Source: Neobacillus dielmonensis
Lineage (GTDB): Bacteria > Bacillota > Bacilli > Bacillales > Cytobacillaceae
Reading direction: 5' to 3'
DNA length: 64,000 nucleotides
NCBI RefSeq assembly: GCF_000612665.1
Contig: NZ_HG942029.1
Location: forward strand, 37,185 to 101,184
Each line of letters opens with the position of its first letter. Positions within the stretch are counted from its first letter, which is position 1. The notes below the pieces were generated by a model that saw only the letters and a list, made by a program, of their open reading frames with translations, was not told where the DNA came from and searched no databases. Made by a program: the position numbers and the translations under genes. Positions 1-7,470 of this stretch are shown one piece after another.

Positions 1-225
1 AAAAAAGAATAATCCAAACCTTGAACTATACGTCCGTTCAATGTGTTTAATAATTTTGAGTCACCAAAACAAATCCATTCGTAGGGTTATAGTAACCACT
101 CTTATATACACAAGGGCCGGGCAAAATTTTCTCTTGCAATGCCTGACATGGGCGGCATAATCTAATAAAGTCGTTTCACCCCTTGTTAAGATAAGGGCAA
201 ATGGCTAACATAGATGATTTTAAAA

Positions 226-270
226 GAGGCTTCTCAAAAGTACACCAAACTTTTGAGAGGCTTCTTTTTT
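226..270 (+). terminator. Rho-independent terminator
   Basis: A 15-bp stem (226-240 with 250-264, two G-U pairs) with a 9-nt loop is followed by six T residues. No gene is seen directly upstream inside the window, so it probably ends a transcript that starts before base 1 or belongs to a lost gene. Confidence 0.7.
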
Positions 271-475
271 CATATCTTCCGTAACATGGAGATTCTACTT
301 GAGGCATGCAATAACTACACTTTACATTGAGTACCGTTTCTTAGCAGATTTCATAGTACAAGCATAAGCGTAATATGACCAAGATGATTTGTTCAATCCT
401 GACGTTTAGCTAAGGTCAGAATGACTAATGGAGAGATTCTTGTTGACCCAAGCAATACCATAGATTTCTTCATTA

Positions 476-511
476 GAATACTTCAAAGAATACTTCAAAG
501 AATACTTCAAA
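476..511. repeat. 12-bp tandem repeat, three copies
   Basis: The unit GAATACTTCAAA occurs three times head to tail. Since 12 is a multiple of 3, it stays in frame in the short minus-strand relic described for this stretch (KYSL repeated), so it may be a coding repeat in a dead gene. Confidence 0.7.
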
Positions 512-703
512 GAAAGAATAATATGTCCTCCTCCTTTTCAATTTCCATCTATCCAGTATAAAAAATTTTTTAAAAATAACCTGTCCTTTTTCCGGTTTTA
601 TTAATAAATAACTGGTGAAGGGACGTAAACCAATCGGTGGGCTGCTCGTGGCTTACGACGGAGTCAGGTTCCTTTTCGTACATACAGTAAGGGAGAGATT
701 CGG

Positions 704-1420
704 TTGAGTAGGTTATTAATCAATGAAAGTCCGGTTATGATTATTCCTAGTTTGGCAGCTAAGATTGGATTAAATGAGGCAGTGGTGTTGCAGCAAATTC
801 ATTATTGGCTTGGAATCAGCAAGCATCATATTGAGGGGAGAAGCTGGGTTTATAACACATATGAAGATTGGCAAAAGCAGCTGCCATTTTGGTCAGTGAG
901 TACGATTAAGCGGACGATACGCTCGTTAGAAATGTTAGGATTGCTTCTTTCTGAAAATTATAATCGGATGAAAATGGATAAGACCAAATGGTACAGCATT
1001 GATTATGAAAAATTGCAGGAGTTTGAAGACCGCCTGCCCGAGGACCAATCTACTCCTATTGAGGAGATAGCACCAGAGGAAGATGAACAGAAGGTGCAGG
1101 ATTCTGAAGTCCATTCTCCTGTGAAAACGGAGATTCCATACGCTGAAATCATTGGCTATTTAAATGAGAAGACGGGAAAAAACTTTAAACTAAGTTCGAT
1201 TAAAACGAGGGAGCTGATTCATGCTAGATATCGAGAAGGTTTTTTGCTTGAGGATTTTAACCGAGTGATTGATAGAAAGTCAGCTGATTGGCAGTCTGAT
1301 CCTGTCTGGAATAAGTTCCTGCGGCCGGAGACATTGTTTGGGACCAAATTTGAATCGTATCTCAATCAGCAGGAACCGAAGAAGAAACTGACTGAGGAGG
1401 ACTTTAACCTTGATGACTAA
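704..1420 (+). CDS. Phage-type replisome organiser, DnaD-like, conserved phage C-terminal domain
   Basis: The 238-residue product has an N-terminal winged-helix-like half (IHYWLGISKHH, then a segment resembling the start of phage replication initiators), an acidic linker at about residues 105-140, and a C-terminal domain (about 150-225) with YLNEKTGKNFK and FNRVIDRKSADW, which I recognise as the conserved phage C-terminal domain (Phg_2220_C type). Such proteins bind a phage origin and recruit the helicase. The start is TTG at 704, preceded by AAGGGAGAG. It overlaps the following gene, which encodes a helicase-loader-like protein, so the two form a replication initiation pair. No other phage genes are next to it, so it is an orphan module or a prophage relic. 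Its host function is not evident. Confidence 0.75.
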   Translation: MSRLLINESPVMIIPSLAAKIGLNEAVVLQQIHYWLGISKHHIEGRSWVYNTYEDWQKQLPFWSVSTIKRTIRSLEMLGLLLSENYNRMKMDKTKWYSIDYEKLQEFEDRLPEDQSTPIEEIAPEEDEQKVQDSEVHSPVKTEIPYAEIIGYLNEKTGKNFKLSSIKTRELIHARYREGFLLEDFNRVIDRKSADWQSDPVWNKFLRPETLFGTKFESYLNQQEPKKKLTEEDFNLDD

Positions 1421-1670
1421 GAAAGAGATTTATCAGTTAATGGTTCTCATTCAAGCCTATTATGAAAAGTTTCAATTTGATCAACAGAAGCTGGATGCCC
1501 GGCATACGGCCCTGCAAAGATATTCATATGATAAAGTGCATGAGAAGCTATTGGAATTTGTGATGAATTCGCCGCATGCGCCAAAGATAAGTGATTTGGT
1601 CTATAATCCTTCGGGTGGGCGCGACATCCCTCGTGGGTTCATACTCGATTTAACTGCAGGAGAAGAGTAA
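1413..1670 (+). CDS. Helicase loader/inhibitor-like protein (G39P family)
   Basis: This small protein of about 85 residues (MTKKEIYQLMVLIQAYYEKF at the start) resembles the replicative helicase loader/inhibitor family typified by SPP1 G39P: an N-terminal helical domain with Tyr/Phe-rich helices, then a short, probably disordered tail (residues 60-85). G39P loads the phage DnaB-type helicase onto the origin complex. The ATG at 1413 lies 12 bases after GAGGAGG; an in-frame TTG at 1410 with better spacing is also possible. It overlaps the end of the upstream replisome organiser, implying translational coupling. The pairing supports both calls; the family assignment rests on residue pattern only. 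Confidence 0.6.
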   Translation: MTKKEIYQLMVLIQAYYEKFQFDQQKLDARHTALQRYSYDKVHEKLLEFVMNSPHAPKISDLVYNPSGGRDIPRGFILDLTAGEE

Positions 1671-1776
1671 TTGGGAGTATGCCGGTCCCTCTCATTCCCT
1701 GGCGATCTTGTACTATAGCTTTTTTCTATGAGTTTCCTTCGACAATAACTATTTCTAGACGATAAAAACCGAAGCC

Positions 1777-1816
1777 AAAAGAGATGAACACCCAAACTGG
1801 CAGTCACCTCTTTTTT
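1777..1816. terminator. Bidirectional terminator between convergent genes
   Basis: An 11-bp stem with one mismatch (1777-1787 with 1804-1814) is flanked by A residues on the left and T residues on the right. It lies between the plus-strand helicase-loader gene and the minus-strand peptidase gene, and can serve both. Confidence 0.65.
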
Positions 1817-1826
1817 ATGTAAAATT

Positions 1827-2975
1827 TCATTTCGATAATCCTAAAATTAACTCTTTATAGATATCGAAGAACGCAAAGTAGTAATCTTTGTAGACATATT
1901 CATCTGTTTTGTGTGCCATTTTTGTTTCGCCTGGTCCAAACATCATGAATGGAAAGTTGGCATCTTTGCCTCGTAATAAGTTGGATGCGTCCGTCACCCC
2001 TGGTGAACCCTTCACAGAAATTTCTAAGCCTAGATGTTTTTTACCGAGTTCTTTAGCAAGATCAACCATTTCAGACTGTCCGGAAGTAAACACGCTTGGT
2101 AATGACATGGTCACTTCAACCTTAATATCAGAGCCTTCTTGATTGTATTTGTTCGCTGTTGTGTGGAATAAGTCGATCACTTCATTGTTATCAAATTCTG
2201 GAATCGTCCGCACGTTTATCTCGGCTGCTGCTTTTGCTGGAACGGAGTTGACTTGGTTCCCTGCATGAAAAATCGTTGTACTCATCACCAATTTACCGAG
2301 AACTTCATTTTTACGATCATCACCATTCAATTTTTCATCTATTTCTAATAGATATTTCATTAATGGATTTATCGCGTTATAACCTTGGTCAGGCATCGAA
2401 CTGTGTGCTGCTTCACCAAGGGATGTTACACGCCAGTTCAGGGATCCTTTGTGAGAGTAAATGATTGTGTCATGAGAAGGTTCAGCTACCCATAGATAAT
2501 CTACATCATCCATATAGCCTTCTTCGTATAATTTTTTAGAACCTGCACCACCGACTTCTTCACCAGTCGTTGCCATAAAACGGACAGTACCGTTTTTCAG
2601 TTCATGATTTTCTTTGAGCTCAATCATTACTAAAGCAAGGTTTACTAGCCCTGCTTTCATGTCATTGGTTCCACGTCCGTATAATTTTCCGTCTCTTTCT
2701 GTCAATGTGAACGGATCAGATGTCCACTCGCTTTCATCACCAGGAGATACGACATCCATATGACCCGAAACGCCAATGACCGGACTCCCGCTTCCAATTT
2801 CAGCCACTAAGTTCACACGAGTGTCGGTAACCGGAACAATTTTAGATTCAATCCCGTATTGGGCAAATAAATCTTTCAAGTAATTTGCCACTTCGATTTC
2901 GTTTTCATTAATAGATTTCATCGCTATAATATCAGATAAAATTCTGATCTTTTCTTCTTCTGTAAAAAGCTTCAT
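1827..2975 (-). CDS. M20 family metallopeptidase, ArgE/DapE-type deacylase
   Basis: The 382-residue protein carries the M20 metal-site signatures in order: SGHMDVVSPGD (His72, Asp74), YGRGTNDMKAG (Asp105 bridging metals), ATTGEEVGGAGS (catalytic Glu about 139, metal Glu 140), an AEPSHD ligand segment, and a C-terminal GETKMAHKTDEY with the last His ligand. A dimerisation lid domain sits at about residues 175-285. The family removes acyl groups from amino acids or cuts short peptides in the cytosol with two zinc ions. The substrate (succinyl-diaminopimelate, acetyl-ornithine or a dipeptide) cannot be told from sequence. I chose the ATG at 2975 because GGAGG lies 7-11 bases upstream; a TTG further upstream falls inside that ribosome binding site. 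It stands alone on the minus strand. Confidence 0.88.
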   Translation of the reverse strand: MKLFTEEEKIRILSDIIAMKSINENEIEVANYLKDLFAQYGIESKIVPVTDTRVNLVAEIGSGSPVIGVSGHMDVVSPGDESEWTSDPFTLTERDGKLYGRGTNDMKAGLVNLALVMIELKENHELKNGTVRFMATTGEEVGGAGSKKLYEEGYMDDVDYLWVAEPSHDTIIYSHKGSLNWRVTSLGEAAHSSMPDQGYNAINPLMKYLLEIDEKLNGDDRKNEVLGKLVMSTTIFHAGNQVNSVPAKAAAEINVRTIPEFDNNEVIDLFHTTANKYNQEGSDIKVEVTMSLPSVFTSGQSEMVDLAKELGKKHLGLEISVKGSPGVTDASNLLRGKDANFPFMMFGPGETKMAHKTDEYVYKDYYFAFFDIYKELILGLSK

Positions 2976-3171
2976 GTTAATTTCCTCCAAAGTTCTATCT
3001 GTCTATCCTCAATGAGAATACAACTGTATTTTAAACAAAATAAGTTAGCCACATTAGCACTCACTGGAACAAGGGTCTGTTGATCATCTAAAGAACCGAT
3101 AACAACGGAATAAATGTAATGAAACTAAATCAATCACATTATTAGCTGAATTACCAAAATGGCCATATCTA

Positions 3172-4536
3172 TCATGAGTTGTTGCTGCTCCCCTTATACA
3201 GAATAAGTTTCTTGGCAGTTGGTCGTAAGGAGTCAAAAACCTTTTTAACATCGAAAAATGGATTTAATACATTGTTTTCTCCGGTTAATGCTTCACGCAT
3301 CCGTAAACCATCTACATTAATACGAGCTTGCCGGAAGTAATCTGGACCTAATTGAGACCAGTAAGCCTTTGATGCGTCCACATTGGCATAGTAATTAAAG
3401 CCCTGGTTTTTCAAATAGTAATATTTATCATTGGAATACTGTTTCCAGTCTCCAATATCACTACCGAAAGCGAAAATAATCGTGTCTGTTGGTCCGACAA
3501 TTGGTTCCACCTCTTTTTTCCATTTAGATGTATCTTTTTTTAAAAGATCCAAAGATACTTCCTTTGCATTAAGATGTCCCCAAGTATGAGAGGCAAACCT
3601 CCATCCCTCTTTTTTCAGAGCATTAGCTACTTTTTTCGCTTGCTGCTGATCCTTTTTGAAATTTGGATTAGGCTCATCACTATTTGGGCCATAGTCACTC
3701 TCTGAGGTTCGATATCCCAGTACTCCGTTATATCCGGTTAATGAAATGATTCCTTTAGCTCCCTTGTAAGAAAAATCCGGATGTTCTTTAACAAAGTCAT
3801 CTATGATAGGAACTAGATCATAAGCTCCTTGTACGGCTTTCCCCTTCTCATTTACATAGGTACTTGTGACATTTCCATTGGCATCAAGTGTTAAGTTTTT
3901 GGCAAATCCATCATTTTTCATGTATTCATAATAGCTAACATCATCCTGCGACAATATCATTGGTTTTTTACCAGGCGGCAATTTAATGTCCTGGTAAACC
4001 ATTTTCCCCTTTTTATCGAGTGTTGCAATGTCCTGAAGATTCAAAAGGACATATCCTCTCTCGTATAATTGATTGATAATTTTTTTAAATTCATTGATAG
4101 TCACCATGTTATCTTCATACCCATGAGCCATCTCATCTCCATCAAATGCTTTGGATGGATCAACAATTAATGAGTGAAAAAATAAATGAGAGATCTGGCT
4201 ATTGTCTGGCCATGTCACAAGATTTTTCATTTGTTTTTCGTATGTATCAATGGCATTTTGAATGTCTACATCCATGGAAATATCTGATTTCTTTAATAGA
4301 GTTATAGATTTTTGGTAATCATATTGTTCAGCTGAAACCTTGGCCTGTGCTAACAGTTGCTCTTTTTGACTTTTCTCTTCTTGTATCTTGTTAGGCTTTG
4401 TTTTTTTGTCATGGTGTTCCTTTTGGCTAGAATGAGAATGTATTTTCGCTATAGTTGTTGTGGATGTATGATCGTGACAGCCAACCATAAAAGCTATTAT
4501 TAGCAAAATTGGGATCAGGGTAAAACATTTCTTCAT
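3172..4536 (-). CDS. Polysaccharide-deacetylase-like lipoprotein
   Basis: The 454-residue product starts with a hydrophobic signal (CFTLIPILLIIAFMVGC) ending at a lipobox-like Cys20, then a charged linker and a small helical region to about residue 105. The rest matches the NodB/CE4 deacetylase fold: MILSQDDV (Asp198/Asp199) and ASHTWGH (His317, His321) supply the Asp-His-His metal triad. Such enzymes remove acetyl groups from cell-wall polymers outside the membrane. The start at 4536 is preceded by AGGAG at 8 bases. Three BlaI/MecI-type operators lie 180-260 bp upstream, between this gene and the divergent repressor gene, suggesting it belongs to the same regulon. The polymer acted on is unknown. 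The long insert between the Asp and His motifs is larger than in classical NodB domains. Confidence 0.78.
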   Translation of the reverse strand: MKKCFTLIPILLIIAFMVGCHDHTSTTTIAKIHSHSSQKEHHDKKTKPNKIQEEKSQKEQLLAQAKVSAEQYDYQKSITLLKKSDISMDVDIQNAIDTYEKQMKNLVTWPDNSQISHLFFHSLIVDPSKAFDGDEMAHGYEDNMVTINEFKKIINQLYERGYVLLNLQDIATLDKKGKMVYQDIKLPPGKKPMILSQDDVSYYEYMKNDGFAKNLTLDANGNVTSTYVNEKGKAVQGAYDLVPIIDDFVKEHPDFSYKGAKGIISLTGYNGVLGYRTSESDYGPNSDEPNPNFKKDQQQAKKVANALKKEGWRFASHTWGHLNAKEVSLDLLKKDTSKWKKEVEPIVGPTDTIIFAFGSDIGDWKQYSNDKYYYLKNQGFNYYANVDASKAYWSQLGPDYFRQARINVDGLRMREALTGENNVLNPFFDVKKVFDSLRPTAKKLILYKGSSNNS

Positions 4537-4713
4537 TAAATCTACTCCTAGTATTGTAGTGTTCCGTGTATATCGCATAATTCCTTATAAAATCTATAAT
4601 GAAACAACTGGCATTTCCCCGCATTCAATCTATCTTAATCATATTTACTATCACTTTCATAACCTTGCTCCCTCGTAATACTAGAGGGGAATTTCCTCCT
4701 TTCTCCCATATTG

Positions 4714-4792
4714 ATTACATGTGTAATATTTGACTAAACGCACAAGACTACACATGTAGTACTGAATGTGTATTTAATACTACATGCGTAAT
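4714..4792. promoter_or_regulatory. Cluster of three BlaI/MecI-type operators
   Basis: ATTACATGTGTAAT (4714-4727) and ACTACACATGTAGT (4747-4760) are perfect 14-bp palindromes, and ACTACATGCGTAAT (4779-4792) is a weaker third copy. All share the TACA-N2-TGTA core known for BlaI/MecI repressors. They lie upstream of the deacetylase lipoprotein gene, opposite to the repressor gene, and so probably control the minus-strand promoter. Confidence 0.7.
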
Positions 4793-4989
4793 AAAAAGAT
4801 GTCAATCTCACTTTGTATTTGAATGTCCTTTTGATCACGGTCAATGCCTAAAACCCGCTGATTAATGATATGCGTTGCACTGTGCGGCTGAGCATATCCA
4901 TCACGGTAGGCATTTGGCACAATAACAGCAATAGCAATCTCGGGATCATTGAATGGGGTATAACCAACAAAAGATAGAAAAGGTATTAA
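4780..4989 (-). pseudogene. C-terminal relic of a class B penicillin-binding protein
   Basis: Reading the minus strand gives about 67 codons ending at TAG (4780-4782) with SFVGYTPFNDPEIAIAVIVP, the typical C-terminal transpeptidase strand of class B PBPs (compare the FVGYAPYDNPEIA-type motif), followed by NAYRDGYAQPHSATHIINQR. An in-frame TAA and unrelated sequence precede it, so the SxxK, SxN and KTG motifs are gone. It is a dead 3' end. Its place between a BlaI-type operator cluster and the blaI-like promoter recalls mecA/blaZ loci, where the repressor operon is divergent from a penicillin-resistance gene; that history is an inference. Confidence 0.7.
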
Positions 4990-5036
4990 ATTGGTTTATT
5001 TGAATTAAACTTGTATTTTTCTAGGTAAAAAAGCGG

Positions 5037-5088
5037 TTGACAATATAATCCTACAAGTGTAGTCTATAACAAAGATTACACTTGTAGG
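5037..5088 (+). promoter_or_regulatory. Autoregulated promoter of the blaI-like operon
   Basis: TTGACA (5037-5042), a 17-bp spacer and TAGTCT (5060-5065) form a good SigA-type promoter. TACAAGTGTA sits over the spacer/-10 (palindrome 5050-5063) and TACACTTGTA lies just after the expected start (5075-5088). This placement is what is known for BlaI/MecI autoregulation: repressor bound here would block RNA polymerase. Confidence 0.75.
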
Positions 5089-5102
5089 ATGGGTGAAGGA
5101 AG

Positions 5103-5483
5103 ATGAAGAATATAAATTGCAAAATATCTGATGCAGAGTGGATCGTAATGAAGGTGTTATGGGAAGAAGCCCCATTAACGGCTTCAAAGATAATAGAGGC
5201 AGTAAGTTCTAATAAGAATTGGAGTCCGAAAACAATTCATTCATTAATAAGCAGACTAGTAAAAAAAGGGGCTTTAGGTGTGAATAAGGAGATGCCTCAT
5301 TATGAGTATTATCCTTTGGTAGATAAAAGGGACTGTATACTGGATGAAACAAGGTCGTTTATTCAAAAGGTATACGATGGTTCTCTCCACCTTATGCTCG
5401 CTAATTTTATAAAGGATGAGAAGATTTCGGAAAAGGAAATAGAAGAACTGCAAAAATTGCTTGATAAAAAAATTGACGAGTAA
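5103..5483 (+). CDS. BlaI/MecI family transcriptional repressor
   Basis: The 126-residue protein has the BlaI/MecI layout: a winged helix-turn-helix (SDAEWIVMKVLWEEAPLTA, then WSPKTIHSLISRLVKKGAL) at about residues 8-75, and a C-terminal helical dimerisation segment. Known relatives are dimers that bind TACA-N2-TGTA operators and are cleaved after the partner M56 protease is activated. Operators of this type overlap its promoter and sit in front of the divergent deacetylase gene. The M56 protein gene starts 17 bp downstream in the same operon. The start follows GGTGAAGGAAG. Since the partner lacks the usual beta-lactam sensor, the inducing signal may not be a beta-lactam. Confidence 0.92.
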   Translation: MKNINCKISDAEWIVMKVLWEEAPLTASKIIEAVSSNKNWSPKTIHSLISRLVKKGALGVNKEMPHYEYYPLVDKRDCILDETRSFIQKVYDGSLHLMLANFIKDEKISEKEIEELQKLLDKKIDE

Positions 5484-5500
5484 AAGGCAGGTATTGAAGC

Positions 5501-7321
5501 ATGGTTTTATCTGCAGTATTTAAAGAAGTCTTATTACTGTCACTTATGGGCAGTATTTTAGCATTAGGGATACTTGCCATTAAGGCTATTCTTAGACAAA
5601 GGCTAAGCGCAAAGCTTCATTATTATATTTGGTTTTTGCTTGTACTTAGGCTAATACTGCCAATAGGCATTCAAAGTCATATAAGCTTGCTGAATTTTAT
5701 TCCAAATGAGCAGAAGAAACCTGATACTTATTTTATAGCAGAGCAATATGTCCCTAATATAATAAGCAGAACTATTAAAACCGGAAATACACCGTCTAAA
5801 GAAGATCACAAGGCCTTAGCTGATCCAGGTAGTAAAGGTGCTATTTTTAATTATGATACTGCAGCGGTGCTGTGGATCATAGGTGTTTCAGCAGCTTTAC
5901 TGTATATTCTATGCGTCAATATCTTGATGCTGGCTAAATTGAAAAAGTGTTCAATCTGTGAAAGAGAAGACTTAATTGAAATTCTTGAAGTAGAAAAATC
6001 AAGGCTTAAAGTAAATTCAAAGGTGAAAATTATTTATAGTAATTACTCGAAATCGCCTGCAGTTTACGGGATGATACGTCCTAAAATTTTACTTCCAGAG
6101 GAGCTAATAGACAAATTAACCCCGGAAGAGTTTAGGTTTGTGTTCAGCCATGAATTAACTCATATTAAGAACAAGGATTTAGCGGTAAACACCTTACTTA
6201 TGGTTGTTAAAGCGATATATTGGTTCAATCCCTTAATCTGGTATGCACTTAATCAGATAAAACAAGACTGTGAGATGGCTTGTGATGCGGGTGTGCTCAA
6301 CACTTTAAAGACAGAAGAAGTTAAAAAATACGGTCAGACTATGATCAATATACTTAGATTATTCTCAGAAAAAAGGGACATTACTGGGACATTAGGATAT
6401 GCAAGTAAATACAATAAAAAGAGAATTATTATGATTACACGTTTTAAGAAAAGTTCGGCAATTTGTGCAGTTTTAGCTGTGTTTTTTACAATTATGGTAG
6501 GCTGTTCAAGTACCATTAAACAAGATAGTTCATGGGTTATCGCAAATAAAAACAGCGGTACAAATAATTCTACTCCGTCAGTGGAAAAAACATCTCAAGA
6601 TGAAGCAACACAAAGCAATACAACGCAAAATCATACAAGCCAAGCATCACAAAACAATACAACGCAAGACCATACAAGCCAAGCATCACAAAACAATACA
6701 ACGCAGGATCATACAAGCCAAGCATCACAAAACAATACAACACAAGACCATATAAGCCAAGCATCACAAAGCAATCCAACACAAGATAATACAAGCCAAG
6801 CGTCAGCATCGAATAACCATTCCGCTGCTTCATCATCTGATGAGGGTATTCAGAGAAAGCTTCTTTCAAGTATCATGCAATTGGCAAAGCAGGGTAAAAT
6901 CATCAATTCGGAGTTCCCTGTTAAAACCACTGTTATAGAAGACGTAGAGAAAAAGCTAGGAAATCCAGATAAAGTTGATTGGGTACCTAATGCTAACGGA
7001 AATTATGCCGTATTTTCAAAATACAATGTGGTATTTGGCTTCAACAAAGGGGAGCAGATTTTTGAGGCGAGATCTTTTGATACGGAATTAAATGAATTAT
7101 CACTTTCTATGGTGAAGAAAGAATATGGAACTCCGGCTTATGATGTAAAAAGTAATGGTGAAGAAATTATAGGGTATGTAGTAAGTTCGGATTACAAGAT
7201 TTTGTTAGTATTTCCTCAGCCTTCAAATAGCCAAAAGGACCCAGTAATGGACCACTATTCCGTACTTTACCCTAGGGGTACTGTTAATAATATGGCAAAC
7301 TATCCGGGAAGACAATGGTGA
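5501..7321 (+). CDS. M56 (BlaR1/MecR1-type) membrane protease fused to a YjgB/DUF4309-type domain
   Basis: The 606-residue protein has N-terminal membrane helices (about 8-30, 42-60, 122-145), a cytosolic gluzincin domain with FSHELTH (HExxH at 217-221) and the third ligand region CEMACD (Glu258), and a last membrane helix at about 318-334 ending in a lipobox-like GC. In BlaR1/MecR1 a penicillin-binding sensor follows. Here residues 340-440 are a Ser/Thr/Asn/Gln-rich linker with five 13-residue repeats, and residues 450-606 form a domain I recognise as YjgB/DUF4309-like (ending in MDHYSVLYPRGTV and NYPGRQW). No SxxK/KTG sensor is present. Inferred role: an external sensor coupled to cleavage of the adjacent repressor. 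The next gene carries a related domain. Confidence 0.85.
   Translation: MVLSAVFKEVLLLSLMGSILALGILAIKAILRQRLSAKLHYYIWFLLVLRLILPIGIQSHISLLNFIPNEQKKPDTYFIAEQYVPNIISRTIKTGNTPSKEDHKALADPGSKGAIFNYDTAAVLWIIGVSAALLYILCVNILMLAKLKKCSICEREDLIEILEVEKSRLKVNSKVKIIYSNYSKSPAVYGMIRPKILLPEELIDKLTPEEFRFVFSHELTHIKNKDLAVNTLLMVVKAIYWFNPLIWYALNQIKQDCEMACDAGVLNTLKTEEVKKYGQTMINILRLFSEKRDITGTLGYASKYNKKRIIMITRFKKSSAICAVLAVFFTIMVGCSSTIKQDSSWVIANKNSGTNNSTPSVEKTSQDEATQSNTTQNHTSQASQNNTTQDHTSQASQNNTTQDHTSQASQNNTTQDHISQASQSNPTQDNTSQASASNNHSAASSSDEGIQRKLLSSIMQLAKQGKIINSEFPVKTTVIEDVEKKLGNPDKVDWVPNANGNYAVFSKYNVVFGFNKGEQIFEARSFDTELNELSLSMVKKEYGTPAYDVKSNGEEIIGYVVSSDYKILLVFPQPSNSQKDPVMDHYSVLYPRGTVNNMANYPGRQW
6614..6808 (+). repeat. 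39-bp coding tandem repeat, five units
   Basis: Five in-frame 39-bp units encode variants of QNNTTQDHTSQAS in the extracellular linker of the M56 protein. Units 2-4 are nearly identical at DNA level, units 1 and 5 diverge. Copy number probably varies between strains. Confidence 0.9.
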
Positions 7322-7402
7322 TAAATAGGAAACAAAAAAGTATCGACTATTGCTAACAAGTTCTGTTATATGGTGCAAACATTATAATTAACAACTTAAA
7401 TA

Positions 7403-7436
7403 GAGGATGAAATCATTATGATTTCATCCTCTTGTA
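7403..7436 (+). terminator. Hairpin between the M56 and NagZ-like genes
   Basis: A perfect 13-bp stem (7403-7415 with 7419-7431) with a 3-nt loop is followed only by TTGTATGAT, a weak U-tract. It may give partial termination, so the downstream glycosidase gene could be expressed at a lower level than the repressor operon. Confidence 0.6.
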
Positions 7437-7470
7437 TGATAAAGACTAAGTTAGAAAGGAGAATTGGAGT

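Larger units (their letters stand above)
1..703. other. Gene-poor stretch with short relics
   Basis: No complete gene is visible. On the minus strand positions 47-175 form an open frame of about 43 codons containing a CRPC motif, closed by a stop upstream and lacking a start. Positions 410-530 read on the minus strand contain KYSLKYSLKYSNEE followed by about 15 plausible residues. Both look like gene debris that I cannot identify. The rest holds a terminator hairpin, a 12-bp triplet repeat and the upstream region of the next gene. Confidence 0.35.

Noticed and set aside
3000..3171. Terminator after the deacetylase lipoprotein gene
   Set aside because: I searched 3060-3171 and found no stable stem with a minus-strand T run.
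6570..6869. Minus-strand 99-codon frame with repeated LYCFVMLGLYG
   Set aside because: It is the antisense shadow of the 39-bp coding repeat in the M56 gene; no ribosome binding site and no family match.
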